DNA of 64,000 nucleotides from Amycolatopsis vancoresmycina (GTDB lineage: Bacteria > Actinomycetota > Actinomycetes > Mycobacteriales > Pseudonocardiaceae): contig NZ_JNYY01000002.1 of the NCBI RefSeq assembly GCF_000716785.1, forward strand, positions 372,001 to 436,000, given 5' to 3'. A program made the translations under genes and the position numbers. Position 1 is the first letter of the stretch, and each line of letters begins with the position of its first letter. Shown here one piece after another: positions 16,357 through 24,415 of the stretch. The notes below the pieces were generated by a model that saw only the letters and a program-made list of their open reading frames with translations, was not told where the DNA came from and searched no databases.

Positions 16357-17130
16357 ATGCTGATTGGCGCCCATGTCCGTGACGACGACCCGTTGACCGC
16401 GGTCGCCGAGCGCAAAGCCGACGTCGTCCAGTTCTTCCTCTCCGACCCGCAGGGCTGGAAGGCCCCGAAGCCGCACCCGCACGGCGAAGCCATCGCGGCC
16501 GACCCGGTCGAGGTGTTCATCCACTCGCCGTACCTGATCAACGTCGCTTCGCTGAACAACCGGATCCGGATCCCGTCGCGGAAGAACGTCACCCAGCACG
16601 CGGACGGCGCCGCGGCGATCGGGGCCAAGGGCCTGATCGTGCACGGCGGGCACATCGGCGCGACCGACGACGTCGAAGCCGGCCTGGAGAACTGGCGCAA
16701 GCTCTTCGAGCGCGAGCAGGAGAAGGGCGGCTTCAAGGTCCCGATCCTGATCGAGAACACCGCCGGCGGCGAGAACGCGATGACCCGCGACCTCGAGGTG
16801 ATCGCCCGGCTGTGGGACAAGGTCGGCGAGTTCGGCGCCGGGTTCTGCCTGGACACCTGCCACGCGTTCGCCGCGGGCTGGGACCTCGCCACCGCCGTCG
16901 AAAAGGTCATGGCCATCACCGGCCGGATCGACCTGGTGCACCTCAACAACTCCCGCGACGAGTTCGGCTCGACCCGCGACCGGCACGCGAACGTCATCGA
17001 GGGCGAGGGCACGATCGACCCCGAGGTCCTCGTCGGCGTCGCCCGGGCGGCGGGCGCGCCGGTCGTCGTCGAGACACCGCCCGACGGCCAGGCGGCCGAC
17101 ATCGCCTACCTGCGGGAAAAGCTGGGTTAG
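16357..17130 (+). CDS. nfo: Deoxyribonuclease IV (AP endonuclease, Nfo family)
   Basis: The 257-residue TIM-barrel enzyme opens MLIGAHVRDDDPL and carries the three-zinc site residues in LIVHGGHIG, ILIENTAGGEN, GFCLDTCHAFAAGWD, IDLVHLNNSRDEFGSTRDRHANVIEGEG. Nfo cleaves 5' to abasic sites in base excision repair. An in-frame GTG at 16348, 4 nt after a GGAG, would add three residues and is an alternative start. The stop shares TTAG (17127-17130) with the convergent GT87 gene. Confidence 0.93.
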   Translation: MLIGAHVRDDDPLTAVAERKADVVQFFLSDPQGWKAPKPHPHGEAIAADPVEVFIHSPYLINVASLNNRIRIPSRKNVTQHADGAAAIGAKGLIVHGGHIGATDDVEAGLENWRKLFEREQEKGGFKVPILIENTAGGENAMTRDLEVIARLWDKVGEFGAGFCLDTCHAFAAGWDLATAVEKVMAITGRIDLVHLNNSRDEFGSTRDRHANVIEGEGTIDPEVLVGVARAAGAPVVVETPPDGQAADIAYLREKLG

Positions 17131-18677
17131 ACGGTCACGGCCTTCCGGCGGCGGCGGGTGGCGTTCGGGATGATCACGTCCCGGGCGCCGTCCAGGAAGC
17201 CGCCGGCCGGGTCGTCCTCGCCGTCCAGCCGGACCAGGTCGGCCGCCGGGCGCCAGACCTCCCGGACCACCAGCACGCACAGCCCCACGACGGCGAGGTC
17301 GCGGACCACGACCGTGCCGAGGAACCAGCCCTCGGGCAGGCCCTTGTGGTCGATGCCGAGGTAGTAGAACATCCGCGGCACCCAGACGACGGCGTCGATC
17401 AGCATCCAGCCGAGCAGCAGCCGCCAGCGCGGGATGGCCAGCACGGCCAGCGGCACCAGCCACAGCGAGTACTGCGGGCTCCACACCTTGTTGGTGAGCA
17501 GGAACGCGGCCACCACGAGGAAGGCGAGCTGGCCGACGCGCGGCCGTCGCGGCGCGGCCAGCGCGAGGTAGGCGATCCCGGCGCAGCAGGCCAGGAACAG
17601 CACGGCCACCGTGATGTTCAGGTACGTCGGCGTCTGGTTCTTCTGCAGCACGCCGTCGAACCCGGCCCAGCCCGTCGTGTACGAGAAGACGTTGTACAGC
17701 GAGTCCGGGTCCATCGGCCGCAGCGCGCTCATCCGGAAGAACTCCCACCAGCCGCGGGTGGTGAACAGGATGAACGGCGCGTTCACCGCCAGCCACGTCA
17801 CGACGGCGGCGATCGCGGTCTTCCAGAACGGCTTGAGCTTGCCCGCGCGCAGGCACAGCACGAACAGCACGCCGAGCAGGAACAGCGGGTACAGCTTGGC
17901 CGTCGCGCCGAGCCCGAGCAGCAGGCCGGCGAGCGCCGGGCGGCGGCGGGCCCAGGCGAGCAGGCCGGTCGCGGTGAACGCGGTCGCGAGCGCGTCGAAG
18001 TTGGTGAACGCGTGCACCAGCACCAGCGGCGAGACCGCCACCAGCACCATGTCCCACGGACGGCGTCTCGTCGTCCGGCCGGTCGCCCACACGGTGACCA
18101 GCCACGCGGCCGACAGGAAGAACGCGGTGATGTCGAAGTAGATCGCCACCGGCAGCGCGCCGGGGAGCCAGCCGGACTCGGCGACGTTCAGCCAGCCCGC
18201 CGCGAGCTTCGCGTTCGCCCACTGGAAGAGGCCGGTGAGCACCGGGTACTCCATGTACCGGGTGCCGTCCTCGGCGGTCTGCGAGCTTTCCTTCCACGAC
18301 GTGGCGTACGGGAAGGTGCCCGGCCGGTCGAGCCGCTCGGAGCCGTAGAGCGGCACGATGTCCGAATAGCACATCGCGACGAACGGGCGGCCCGCGCGCC
18401 AGTCGAGCTGGGTGACGCCGTTGCCGTCCTGGTACTGCTGGATGCACGAGCCCTTGCCGAACCAGCACAGCATCAGCGCGAGCGTGGCCAGCAGGAGCCC
18501 GACGCGCTGGGGTGACCAGAACCAGTGCCTGCCGACCGCGGCGTGCTCACCGAGCGGGCCGCCGAGGGGTCTGGTGACCGCCGCCGCGAGGGGGTCGGTC
18601 CAGCTCGGGACGACCCGTTCCGCCCGGGTCAGCGTCACGGGTCCGGGCTCCGCCTCCCGCGTGGTCTCCTCTGGCAC
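17127..18677 (-). CDS. GT87 (DUF2029) integral-membrane mannosyltransferase-like protein
   Basis: 516 residues with about a dozen hydrophobic spans. The external-loop Asp expected of GT-C enzymes is probably in CYSDIVPLY, and NFDALATAFTATGLLAWARR and NKVWSPQYSLWLVPLAV are typical of GT87. The family uses polyprenyl-phosphate-mannose to build phosphatidylinositol mannosides and related envelope glycans. In M. tuberculosis the homologue Rv0051 lies between ponA1 and rpsF, matching this block. GTG 18677 is taken as start; the ribosome site is weak. Confidence 0.85.
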   Translation of the reverse strand: MPEETTREAEPGPVTLTRAERVVPSWTDPLAAAVTRPLGGPLGEHAAVGRHWFWSPQRVGLLLATLALMLCWFGKGSCIQQYQDGNGVTQLDWRAGRPFVAMCYSDIVPLYGSERLDRPGTFPYATSWKESSQTAEDGTRYMEYPVLTGLFQWANAKLAAGWLNVAESGWLPGALPVAIYFDITAFFLSAAWLVTVWATGRTTRRRPWDMVLVAVSPLVLVHAFTNFDALATAFTATGLLAWARRRPALAGLLLGLGATAKLYPLFLLGVLFVLCLRAGKLKPFWKTAIAAVVTWLAVNAPFILFTTRGWWEFFRMSALRPMDPDSLYNVFSYTTGWAGFDGVLQKNQTPTYLNITVAVLFLACCAGIAYLALAAPRRPRVGQLAFLVVAAFLLTNKVWSPQYSLWLVPLAVLAIPRWRLLLGWMLIDAVVWVPRMFYYLGIDHKGLPEGWFLGTVVVRDLAVVGLCVLVVREVWRPAADLVRLDGEDDPAGGFLDGARDVIIPNATRRRRKAVTV

Positions 18678-18725
18678 GAGCCGGATGGTATCGGTGATCG
18701 GGGTGCGCGGCGGTGAAGCCGGTGA

Positions 18726-19784
18726 TCATGCCGGATTCGCGTAGTACGAGGCCAGGACCTCGGCGGCCGCGCCGCGGGTGACGATCTCCTCGCCGGAGCC
18801 GTCTTCGACGACCTCGATCCGCTGCCAGTGCGGTGCCGGCAGCAGCTCCCCGAGCCGGGCCGAAACGGCTTCGCGGTGGACGCCCGGCTCGTCGCGGACC
18901 GCCCGGCCGGCCAGCACGATCTGCTCCAGGTCGAGCACCTGCACCAGGTCGGCCAGCCCGATGCCGAGGAACCCCGCCGCGGTCCGCGTGTCGGGGGCCT
19001 GCTTGGCCATGATCTCCACGCAGCCGCGGCGCCCGCACGCGCAGCGCGGCCCGTCGTAGGCGATCGTGGTGTGCCCGAACTCACCGGCGTTGGTCCGCGG
19101 GCCGCGGTAGAGCCGCCCGTCGATGAGCAGGCCGACGCCGATCCCGGTGCCGGCCAGGATCACCGCGGTCGCCGTCGGCTCGCCGTGCGGCCAGAGCCGG
19201 GCGAACGCGGCGGCGTTGGTGTTCTTGTCCAGCGTCACCGGCAGCCCGGTGCGCGCTTCGAGGAGGGCCCGCAGCGGGACTGCGTGCCAGCCGGGCATGT
19301 TCGTCGCGTCGCGGACCAGGCCGGCCCGGTGGTCCAGCGGGCCGACCGCGCCGATGCCGAGGCCGAGCACGTCGAAGCCGTCGGCGAGTTCGAGCGCGGT
19401 GGCGCCGACGGCCTCGACGGCCTGCGCGGGCGTGAAGCCGGCCGGGAGCGGGCCACCGTCCTCCTCCTCGATTTCGCCGAGCAGGTTGGTGCGGACGACG
19501 TGGAACTCGTCGCGGTCGAGCCGGGCGCCGAGCGCGTGCTTGGCGCCGGCCCGGATGTTCAGCCGCGTGCGGGGCTTGCCGACGCCCGCGGACGGCTGGC
19601 GCTGTTCGTCCAGCAGGCCGGTGTCGAGCAGTTCGGGCACGATCTTGGAGACGGCCTGCTGGGTGAGCCCGGTGCGTTCGGCGAGCTCGACCCGGCTGAG
19701 GCCGCCGGCGCGCAGGATGTGCGTGAGCAGCAGGGCGCGGTTGTACGCGCGCACGTCGCGCAGGTTCACCCCGGTGTCCGCCAT
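18726..19784 (-). CDS. ROK family transcriptional repressor
   Basis: 352 residues from ATG 19784: an N-terminal winged helix (LLLTHILRAGGLSRVELAER, TGLTQQAVSKIVPELLDTGL), then the ROK sugar-kinase fold with GIGAVGPLD, GTGIGVGLLIDG, GEFGHTTI and the zinc motif CACGRRGCVE. Such proteins repress sugar genes and are released by a sugar or sugar phosphate. It diverges from a Gfo/Idh/MocA oxidoreductase 55 bp away, which is the likely target. No good ribosome site precedes the ATG; a longer form from ATG 19841 is possible but would overlap the neighbour start. Confidence 0.88.
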   Translation of the reverse strand: MADTGVNLRDVRAYNRALLLTHILRAGGLSRVELAERTGLTQQAVSKIVPELLDTGLLDEQRQPSAGVGKPRTRLNIRAGAKHALGARLDRDEFHVVRTNLLGEIEEEDGGPLPAGFTPAQAVEAVGATALELADGFDVLGLGIGAVGPLDHRAGLVRDATNMPGWHAVPLRALLEARTGLPVTLDKNTNAAAFARLWPHGEPTATAVILAGTGIGVGLLIDGRLYRGPRTNAGEFGHTTIAYDGPRCACGRRGCVEIMAKQAPDTRTAAGFLGIGLADLVQVLDLEQIVLAGRAVRDEPGVHREAVSARLGELLPAPHWQRIEVVEDGSGEEIVTRGAAAEVLASYYANPA

Positions 19785-19839
19785 GGGCAGGATCTTCGCA
19801 CGTCTGGTCAATAAGGCAACGCTGTTGTTTAATAGCGGC

Positions 19840-20886
19840 ATGGCGGACGATCTGCGGGTGGGCATCCTCGGGTACGGCATCGGGGGACGTGTCTTCCACG
19901 CGCCCCTGGTGGCGGCGACGCCCGGGCTGACCCCGGCCGTGATCACGACGTCGAGCAACGCCGCCCAGGCCCGCACCGACCACCCGGGCGCGGAGATCGT
20001 GCCCGGCGCCGACGAGCTGTTCGAGCGCGCCGGCGGCCTCGACCTCGTCGTGGTCAGCACGCCCAACCGCACGCACGTGCCGCTCGCGCTGCGGGCGGTC
20101 GAAGCCGGCCTGCCGGTGGTCGTCGACAAGCCCTTCGCGCCGACCGCGGCCGAGGCCGAGCGGGTCGTCGCCGCGGCGAAGGCGGCGGGCGTCGGCCTGA
20201 CGGTCTTCCAGAACCGGCGGCTCGACTCGGACTTCCTCACCGTGCGAAAGGTCCTGGAGTCCGGCCGGCTCGGCGAGGTGTTCCGCTTCGAGTCCCGCTA
20301 CGACCGCTGGGTGCCGAAGATCAAGGACAACTGGCGCGAGTTCGGCGACCCGGCCGAAGCCGGCGGCCTGCTCTACGACCTCGGCGCGCACATCGTCGAC
20401 CAGGCGCTGCAGCTGTTCGGCCCGGTCACCCGGGTCTACGCGGAGGTCGACCGCCGCCGGGCCGGCGTCCAGGTCGACGACGACGTCTTCGTCGCGCTGA
20501 CGCACGCCAACGGTGTCCGGTCGCACCTGTGGTCCTCGGCGCTCGCGGGCACGCAGAACCCGCGCTTCCGGGTCCTCGGTGACCGGGCGACGTTCACCAA
20601 GTTCGGCCTCGACGTGCAGGAACCCCAGATCAAGGCCGGGCTGCGGCCCGGGGACGCGGGCTGGGGCGAAGAACCCGCGGCGGACGCCGGGAAGCTCGGC
20701 GTCGGCCCGGACGTCGAGACCGTGCCGACCGAGACCGGCCGCTACGAGCAGTTCTACGCCCAGGTCCGCGACGCGCTGCGCGGTGAAGGCGAGTTCCCGG
20801 TGGATCCGGAGTCGTCGGTGCAGGCCCTGCGCGTGATCGAGGCCGCCCACCGCTCCGGCGTCGACGGCGTTGTCGTCGACCTCTGA
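19840..20886 (+). CDS. Gfo/Idh/MocA family NAD(P)-dependent oxidoreductase
   Basis: 348 residues: Rossmann motif VGILGYGIGGRVFHAPLV, then DLVVVSTPNRTHVPLA, the EKP-type signature as VVVDKPFAPTAAEAE, and the C-terminal domain with GGLLYDLGAHIVDQALQLFG, whose Asp-x-x-x-His is the usual catalytic or substrate site. The enzymes oxidise or reduce sugars, inositols or sugar acids; the substrate here is not predictable. Divergent to a ROK repressor, suggesting sugar-responsive expression. A strong bidirectional hairpin follows. Confidence 0.88.
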   Translation: MADDLRVGILGYGIGGRVFHAPLVAATPGLTPAVITTSSNAAQARTDHPGAEIVPGADELFERAGGLDLVVVSTPNRTHVPLALRAVEAGLPVVVDKPFAPTAAEAERVVAAAKAAGVGLTVFQNRRLDSDFLTVRKVLESGRLGEVFRFESRYDRWVPKIKDNWREFGDPAEAGGLLYDLGAHIVDQALQLFGPVTRVYAEVDRRRAGVQVDDDVFVALTHANGVRSHLWSSALAGTQNPRFRVLGDRATFTKFGLDVQEPQIKAGLRPGDAGWGEEPAADAGKLGVGPDVETVPTETGRYEQFYAQVRDALRGEGEFPVDPESSVQALRVIEAAHRSGVDGVVVDL

Positions 20887-20896
20887 CCCTCTGACC

Positions 20897-20936
20897 GGCC
20901 GTGACCTCGGTGACCCCCAGCTCCGAGGTCACGGCC
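20897..20936. terminator. Bidirectional terminator between oxidoreductase and mycosin genes
   Basis: Perfect 14-bp arms (GGCCGTGACCTCGG and its complement) around a 12-nt loop, followed on the plus strand by a T-rich run. The right arm includes the stop codon of the convergent protease gene. Confidence 0.8.
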
Positions 20937-21897
20937 TCCTTCTTTTCAGCAGCACGAACCCCGCGCCGAGCACGAGCACCCCGCCCGCTGACCACAGCGC
21001 GATGACCCACCACGGCGTACCGGTGTCCGGCTCCGCGGACAACGCGGCCACGGGGTCGATCAGCCCGTAGCCGTACTCGGCGTCCCGGCCCGGCGCGCCG
21101 AGGTCCTTCGCCGTCCTGGCCAGCTGGTCGGTCACCTGGGCCGCGGTCAGGTCCGGGTACCGCGACCGCACGAGCGCGACCACGCCGGACACGATCGCGG
21201 CGGCCTGGCTCGTGCCCGACGTCGGCGCTTTTTCGCCCGGGCGGGAGGTCGAGATGTCGACACCGGGGGCCGCGAAGCTCACCTCCGGGCCGGACACGCT
21301 GACGTCGTCGCGGAACTTCCCGGCCCGGTCGACCGCCGACACGGCCAGCACGCCCGGGCGGTCCGCCGGGCTGGTGACCTCGCGGTCCTCGCCCGCGTTG
21401 CCCGCCGCCGCGACGACGACCACGTCGTGGTCGCGCGCGTAGGTCAGGGCGTCGTCGTACTCCGTGGTCCGGCCGCCACTGCCGAGCGACAGGTTGACGA
21501 CCTTCGCGCCCTGGTCCACGGCCCAGCGGACGGCGGCGACCGCGTCCGCCGGACCCCCGGTCAGCCGGGCCGGCAGGATCTCCGCCTTCGGCGCGACCCC
21601 GCGGGTGCCCGCGGTGCCGCGGCCGGCGATCAGCAGGGCCATCGTCGTCCCGTGCCCGATGGCGTCCCCCGCGGGCGCGCCGAGGTCGGGGAAGTCCGCG
21701 CCGGGCCGCACCGCGCCGTCGAGGTCGGGGTCCGCGGCGACACCGGTGTCGATCAGGCCGACCCGCACCCCGGCGCCCTCGGACAGCTGCCAGGCCGCGG
21801 GCAGCCGGAGTTCGTCGACCCAGTACGGCCCCGCGGCGGCCGCGGTCGTCGCCCACGCCAGCAGGGCGGCGAGCGTGAGAGGAGCGAGTTTCCGCAT
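20929..21897 (-). CDS. Mycosin-like subtilisin-family (S8) serine protease
   Basis: 322 residues with a signal peptide (MRKLAPLTLAALLAWATTAA) and the catalytic triad Asp50 (GLIDTGV), His82 (GHGT) and Ser230 (SGTSQAAA), oxyanion Asn in AAAGNAG. A C-terminal membrane helix (WWVIALWSAGGVLVLGAGFV) and basic tail KRRRP anchor it with the protease domain outside. This is the architecture of MycP proteases of type VII secretion systems, although the N-terminal extension is short. No ESX core genes are near; the EspG/PPE cluster is about 10 kb away. The start ATG 21897 leads directly into the signal peptide. Confidence 0.85.
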   Translation of the reverse strand: MRKLAPLTLAALLAWATTAAAAGPYWVDELRLPAAWQLSEGAGVRVGLIDTGVAADPDLDGAVRPGADFPDLGAPAGDAIGHGTTMALLIAGRGTAGTRGVAPKAEILPARLTGGPADAVAAVRWAVDQGAKVVNLSLGSGGRTTEYDDALTYARDHDVVVVAAAGNAGEDREVTSPADRPGVLAVSAVDRAGKFRDDVSVSGPEVSFAAPGVDISTSRPGEKAPTSGTSQAAAIVSGVVALVRSRYPDLTAAQVTDQLARTAKDLGAPGRDAEYGYGLIDPVAALSAEPDTGTPWWVIALWSAGGVLVLGAGFVLLKRRRP

Positions 21898-21910
21898 GAC
21901 CTTCCCGACG

Positions 21911-21942
21911 GATGATCGCGGGACGGGCGTCCCGCGATCATC
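21911..21942 (-). terminator. Terminator of the upstream PBP gene
   Basis: Perfect 15-nt arms (GATGATCGCGGGACG and its complement) with a 2-nt centre lie between the PBP stop and the mycosin start. Confidence 0.65.
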
Positions 21943-21959
21943 CTGGCAGACGCGGGAGG

Positions 21960-24269
21960 TCAGGGGCCGAAATTCGCCTGGCCGGTGTCGTTGCCGTTGC
22001 CGCGCCCGGGACCGCGGCCGTCACGCCGGTCGCGGCCGCGGTTCGGTTGCTGCTGCTGCTGGTCCTGGTTGCCGCCGCGGCCGAAGGTGAAGTCCTGTTG
22101 CTGTTGTTGCTGCTGCTCCTGGAACTGCTGCTGTTGCTGTTCCTGCTGGAGCTGCAGCTGGAACTGGTCGTCCTGCGGCGAGGTGATCGCCTGGACGCGG
22201 TCGAAGCGCTCGCCCGGCTTTCCGGCCAGGTAGAGCTGCATGAACCGCTGCCACACCGGACCGGCGACGAGCGACGGCGTCAGCGGCTGGCCGGCCGGGC
22301 CGCGCAGCGCCTTGTCGCCGTCGCCGCCCACCCACACCGCGGCCGAAACCGACGGTGTGTAGCCCACCATCCACGTCTGGGAGTTCGTGTTCGCCGCGGA
22401 CGCCGGTTCGTCCGCGCCCGGGGTGTGCTGCTGGGTGCCGGTCTTGCCGGCGCACTCGTGCCCGGACGGGCAGGTCAGCCGGGAGAACGGGATGACCGGC
22501 GCCAAGGCGGCGGTGACGTTCCCGGCGATCTGCTTGCTCTTGCCGCGGTCGTTGTCCGCGAACGCGTCCGTGGCGCGCGTGTCGGCCTCGTAGGCGGTCT
22601 CGCCCTGTGCGTTCGTCACCTTCTGCACGAAGTGGCGGCCGCGCTGGACCCCGCCGGAGGCGAAGGACGCGTACGCCGCGGCCATGTCCGCCGGGGTGAC
22701 CGCGGTCTGGCCGCCGCCGATGGAGATGTTGTTGTCCCCGGTGAACAGCACGCTGCGGCCGCCGTTGTCCTTCGTGCGGATCCCCGCCTCCTGCGCGGCC
22801 TCGGCCACGCCCGACGGCTTGGTCACGTTCAGCACCATGTCGTAGAAGACGGTGTTGGTGGACCGCTGCATCGCCTCGGCCACCGTGCACGTCTCGGAGC
22901 AGCTGCTGGTGGTCCCGGCGTTGCGCACCGGCAGCGGCACGTCCGGGAACGTCCGCGGCGAGCGGCCGTCGAAGACGGCGTTGAGACCGCGGCCGTCCTT
23001 CAGGAACGCCGTAAGGTCGAACGGTTTCATCGACGACCCGGGGTTGTGCGCTTCGTCCGCCCAGTCGCGCCCGGCCTGGTCCTCGCCGTTGGGGCCCTTC
23101 ACGATCGGCGCCCCGCCGTAGTAGGCGAGCACACCGCCGGACCGCGGGTCGACGGCGACCAGCGCGTCGAGGATCCGGTCGTCGGTCTGCCCGGCCATGC
23201 CCTGCGCGACGGCCTGCTCGGCGGCGTCCTGTGCCTTCGAGTCGATCGTCGTGAACACCTGGAAGCCGCCCGCGTAGTACTTCTCCTCGGGGATCCCCGC
23301 GGCGGCCAGCTCGGCCTTGACCTGCTTCTTGATGAACGGGTTGACCGTGTTCCCCTGCCGCGAGTCCACGAGCGGGACGGGCGTCGGGAACTTCGCCGCC
23401 CGCCGGTCGGCCGCGGTGAGGTAGCCGTTGCGCTGCATGCGGTCCAGCGCGGTGCTCCACCGGTCGCGGGCCACCGTCGGGTTCTCCGACCGGCCCGGCT
23501 GCTGGATCAGCCCGGCGAGCAGCGCGGACTCGGAGAAGGTCAGCTGGGCGGCGTCCTTGCCGAAGTACGCCTGCGCCGCCGCCTGGACGCCGTACGCGCC
23601 GCGGCCGAAGTAGATGATGTTGAGGTAGGCGGTGATGATGTCCGCCTTCTCGTAGGTCTGGTTCATCTTGAACGACTTCGCGAGCTCGACCCACTTGCGG
23701 GTCAGCGTCGGCGCGTCGTCGCCGGAGGAGACCTTGATGTACTGCTGCGAGATCGTCGACCCGCCCCCGGAGCCGCCGGTGACCTGGTTGTAGGCGGCCC
23801 GCAGGATGCCGGAGACGTCGAACCCGGAGTTCGTCTCGAAGGACGCGTCCTCGGTGGCGATCACGGCCTTCTTGACGACGTCCGGGATCTGGGTGGGGCT
23901 GAGGATCTGCCGGTTCCCGCCGGCGGGGACGTCCTTGCCCATCTCGGTGCCGTCGGCGTAGAGGTAGGTGACCGCCTGGCCCTGCGACTGCGCGACCTTC
24001 TCCGGCGAAGGCACGTCGACGGAGAAGTACGTGACGACGAAGGCGATCGCGGGAACCACGAAGAACAGGCCGGCCAGCACGTACACCACCCGGCGGACGG
24101 TCTTCCAGCGGCGACGGCGGCGCAGGTCCGGCGGCGGTGCGCCGGTCTCGTCCGGTTCCTGCGGTTCGTACAGTTCGCCCGGCAGCGGCGGGAGGGGCCG
24201 GCGTGGCTGGTAGCGACCACGCGGAACCGGCCGCCGGCCGGGCCTCGAGCGATTTCGGTCGGTGTACAC
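21960..24269 (-). CDS. Class A penicillin-binding protein with a glutamine-rich C-terminus
   Basis: 769 residues from GTG 24269 (GAGGAC 6 nt upstream). A basic N-terminus is followed by one membrane helix (about residues 59-82), the GT51 glycosyltransferase domain (ATEDASFETNSGFD, GGSTISQQYIK, YFGRGAYGVQAAAQAYFGK) and the transpeptidase domain with SSMK (Ser412), STN and KTGTQQ. It polymerises and crosslinks peptidoglycan outside the membrane. The C-terminal 70 residues are almost pure Gln plus charged residues (QQEQQQQQFQEQQQQQQQ), then a Gly/Arg/Asn-rich end, absent from its paralogue at 33.3-35.9 kb. It belongs to the accessory block and is the second class A PBP of the window. Confidence 0.92.
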   Translation of the reverse strand: MYTDRNRSRPGRRPVPRGRYQPRRPLPPLPGELYEPQEPDETGAPPPDLRRRRRWKTVRRVVYVLAGLFFVVPAIAFVVTYFSVDVPSPEKVAQSQGQAVTYLYADGTEMGKDVPAGGNRQILSPTQIPDVVKKAVIATEDASFETNSGFDVSGILRAAYNQVTGGSGGGSTISQQYIKVSSGDDAPTLTRKWVELAKSFKMNQTYEKADIITAYLNIIYFGRGAYGVQAAAQAYFGKDAAQLTFSESALLAGLIQQPGRSENPTVARDRWSTALDRMQRNGYLTAADRRAAKFPTPVPLVDSRQGNTVNPFIKKQVKAELAAAGIPEEKYYAGGFQVFTTIDSKAQDAAEQAVAQGMAGQTDDRILDALVAVDPRSGGVLAYYGGAPIVKGPNGEDQAGRDWADEAHNPGSSMKPFDLTAFLKDGRGLNAVFDGRSPRTFPDVPLPVRNAGTTSSCSETCTVAEAMQRSTNTVFYDMVLNVTKPSGVAEAAQEAGIRTKDNGGRSVLFTGDNNISIGGGQTAVTPADMAAAYASFASGGVQRGRHFVQKVTNAQGETAYEADTRATDAFADNDRGKSKQIAGNVTAALAPVIPFSRLTCPSGHECAGKTGTQQHTPGADEPASAANTNSQTWMVGYTPSVSAAVWVGGDGDKALRGPAGQPLTPSLVAGPVWQRFMQLYLAGKPGERFDRVQAITSPQDDQFQLQLQQEQQQQQFQEQQQQQQQDFTFGRGGNQDQQQQQPNRGRDRRDGRGPGRGNGNDTGQANFGP

Positions 24270-24352
24270 GGGCCGTCCTCGGTGCACAAGTGGGCTGCGG
24301 GCGCAGACCCCTCGCACAGCACACGGACCGCGGGCGGAACTGGTTCACCGGA

Positions 24353-24389
24353 ACCGGGCCCGGCAGGCGGGATGCCTGCCGGGCCCGGT
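24353..24389 (-). terminator. Terminator of the lytic-transglycosylase/lectin gene
   Basis: Perfect 16-bp arms (ACCGGGCCCGGCAGGC and its complement) around a 5-nt loop, 26 bp beyond the stop of the minus-strand gene. Confidence 0.75.
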
Positions 24390-24415
24390 CGATCAGGTGC
24401 CGATCAGCGGCCCGA

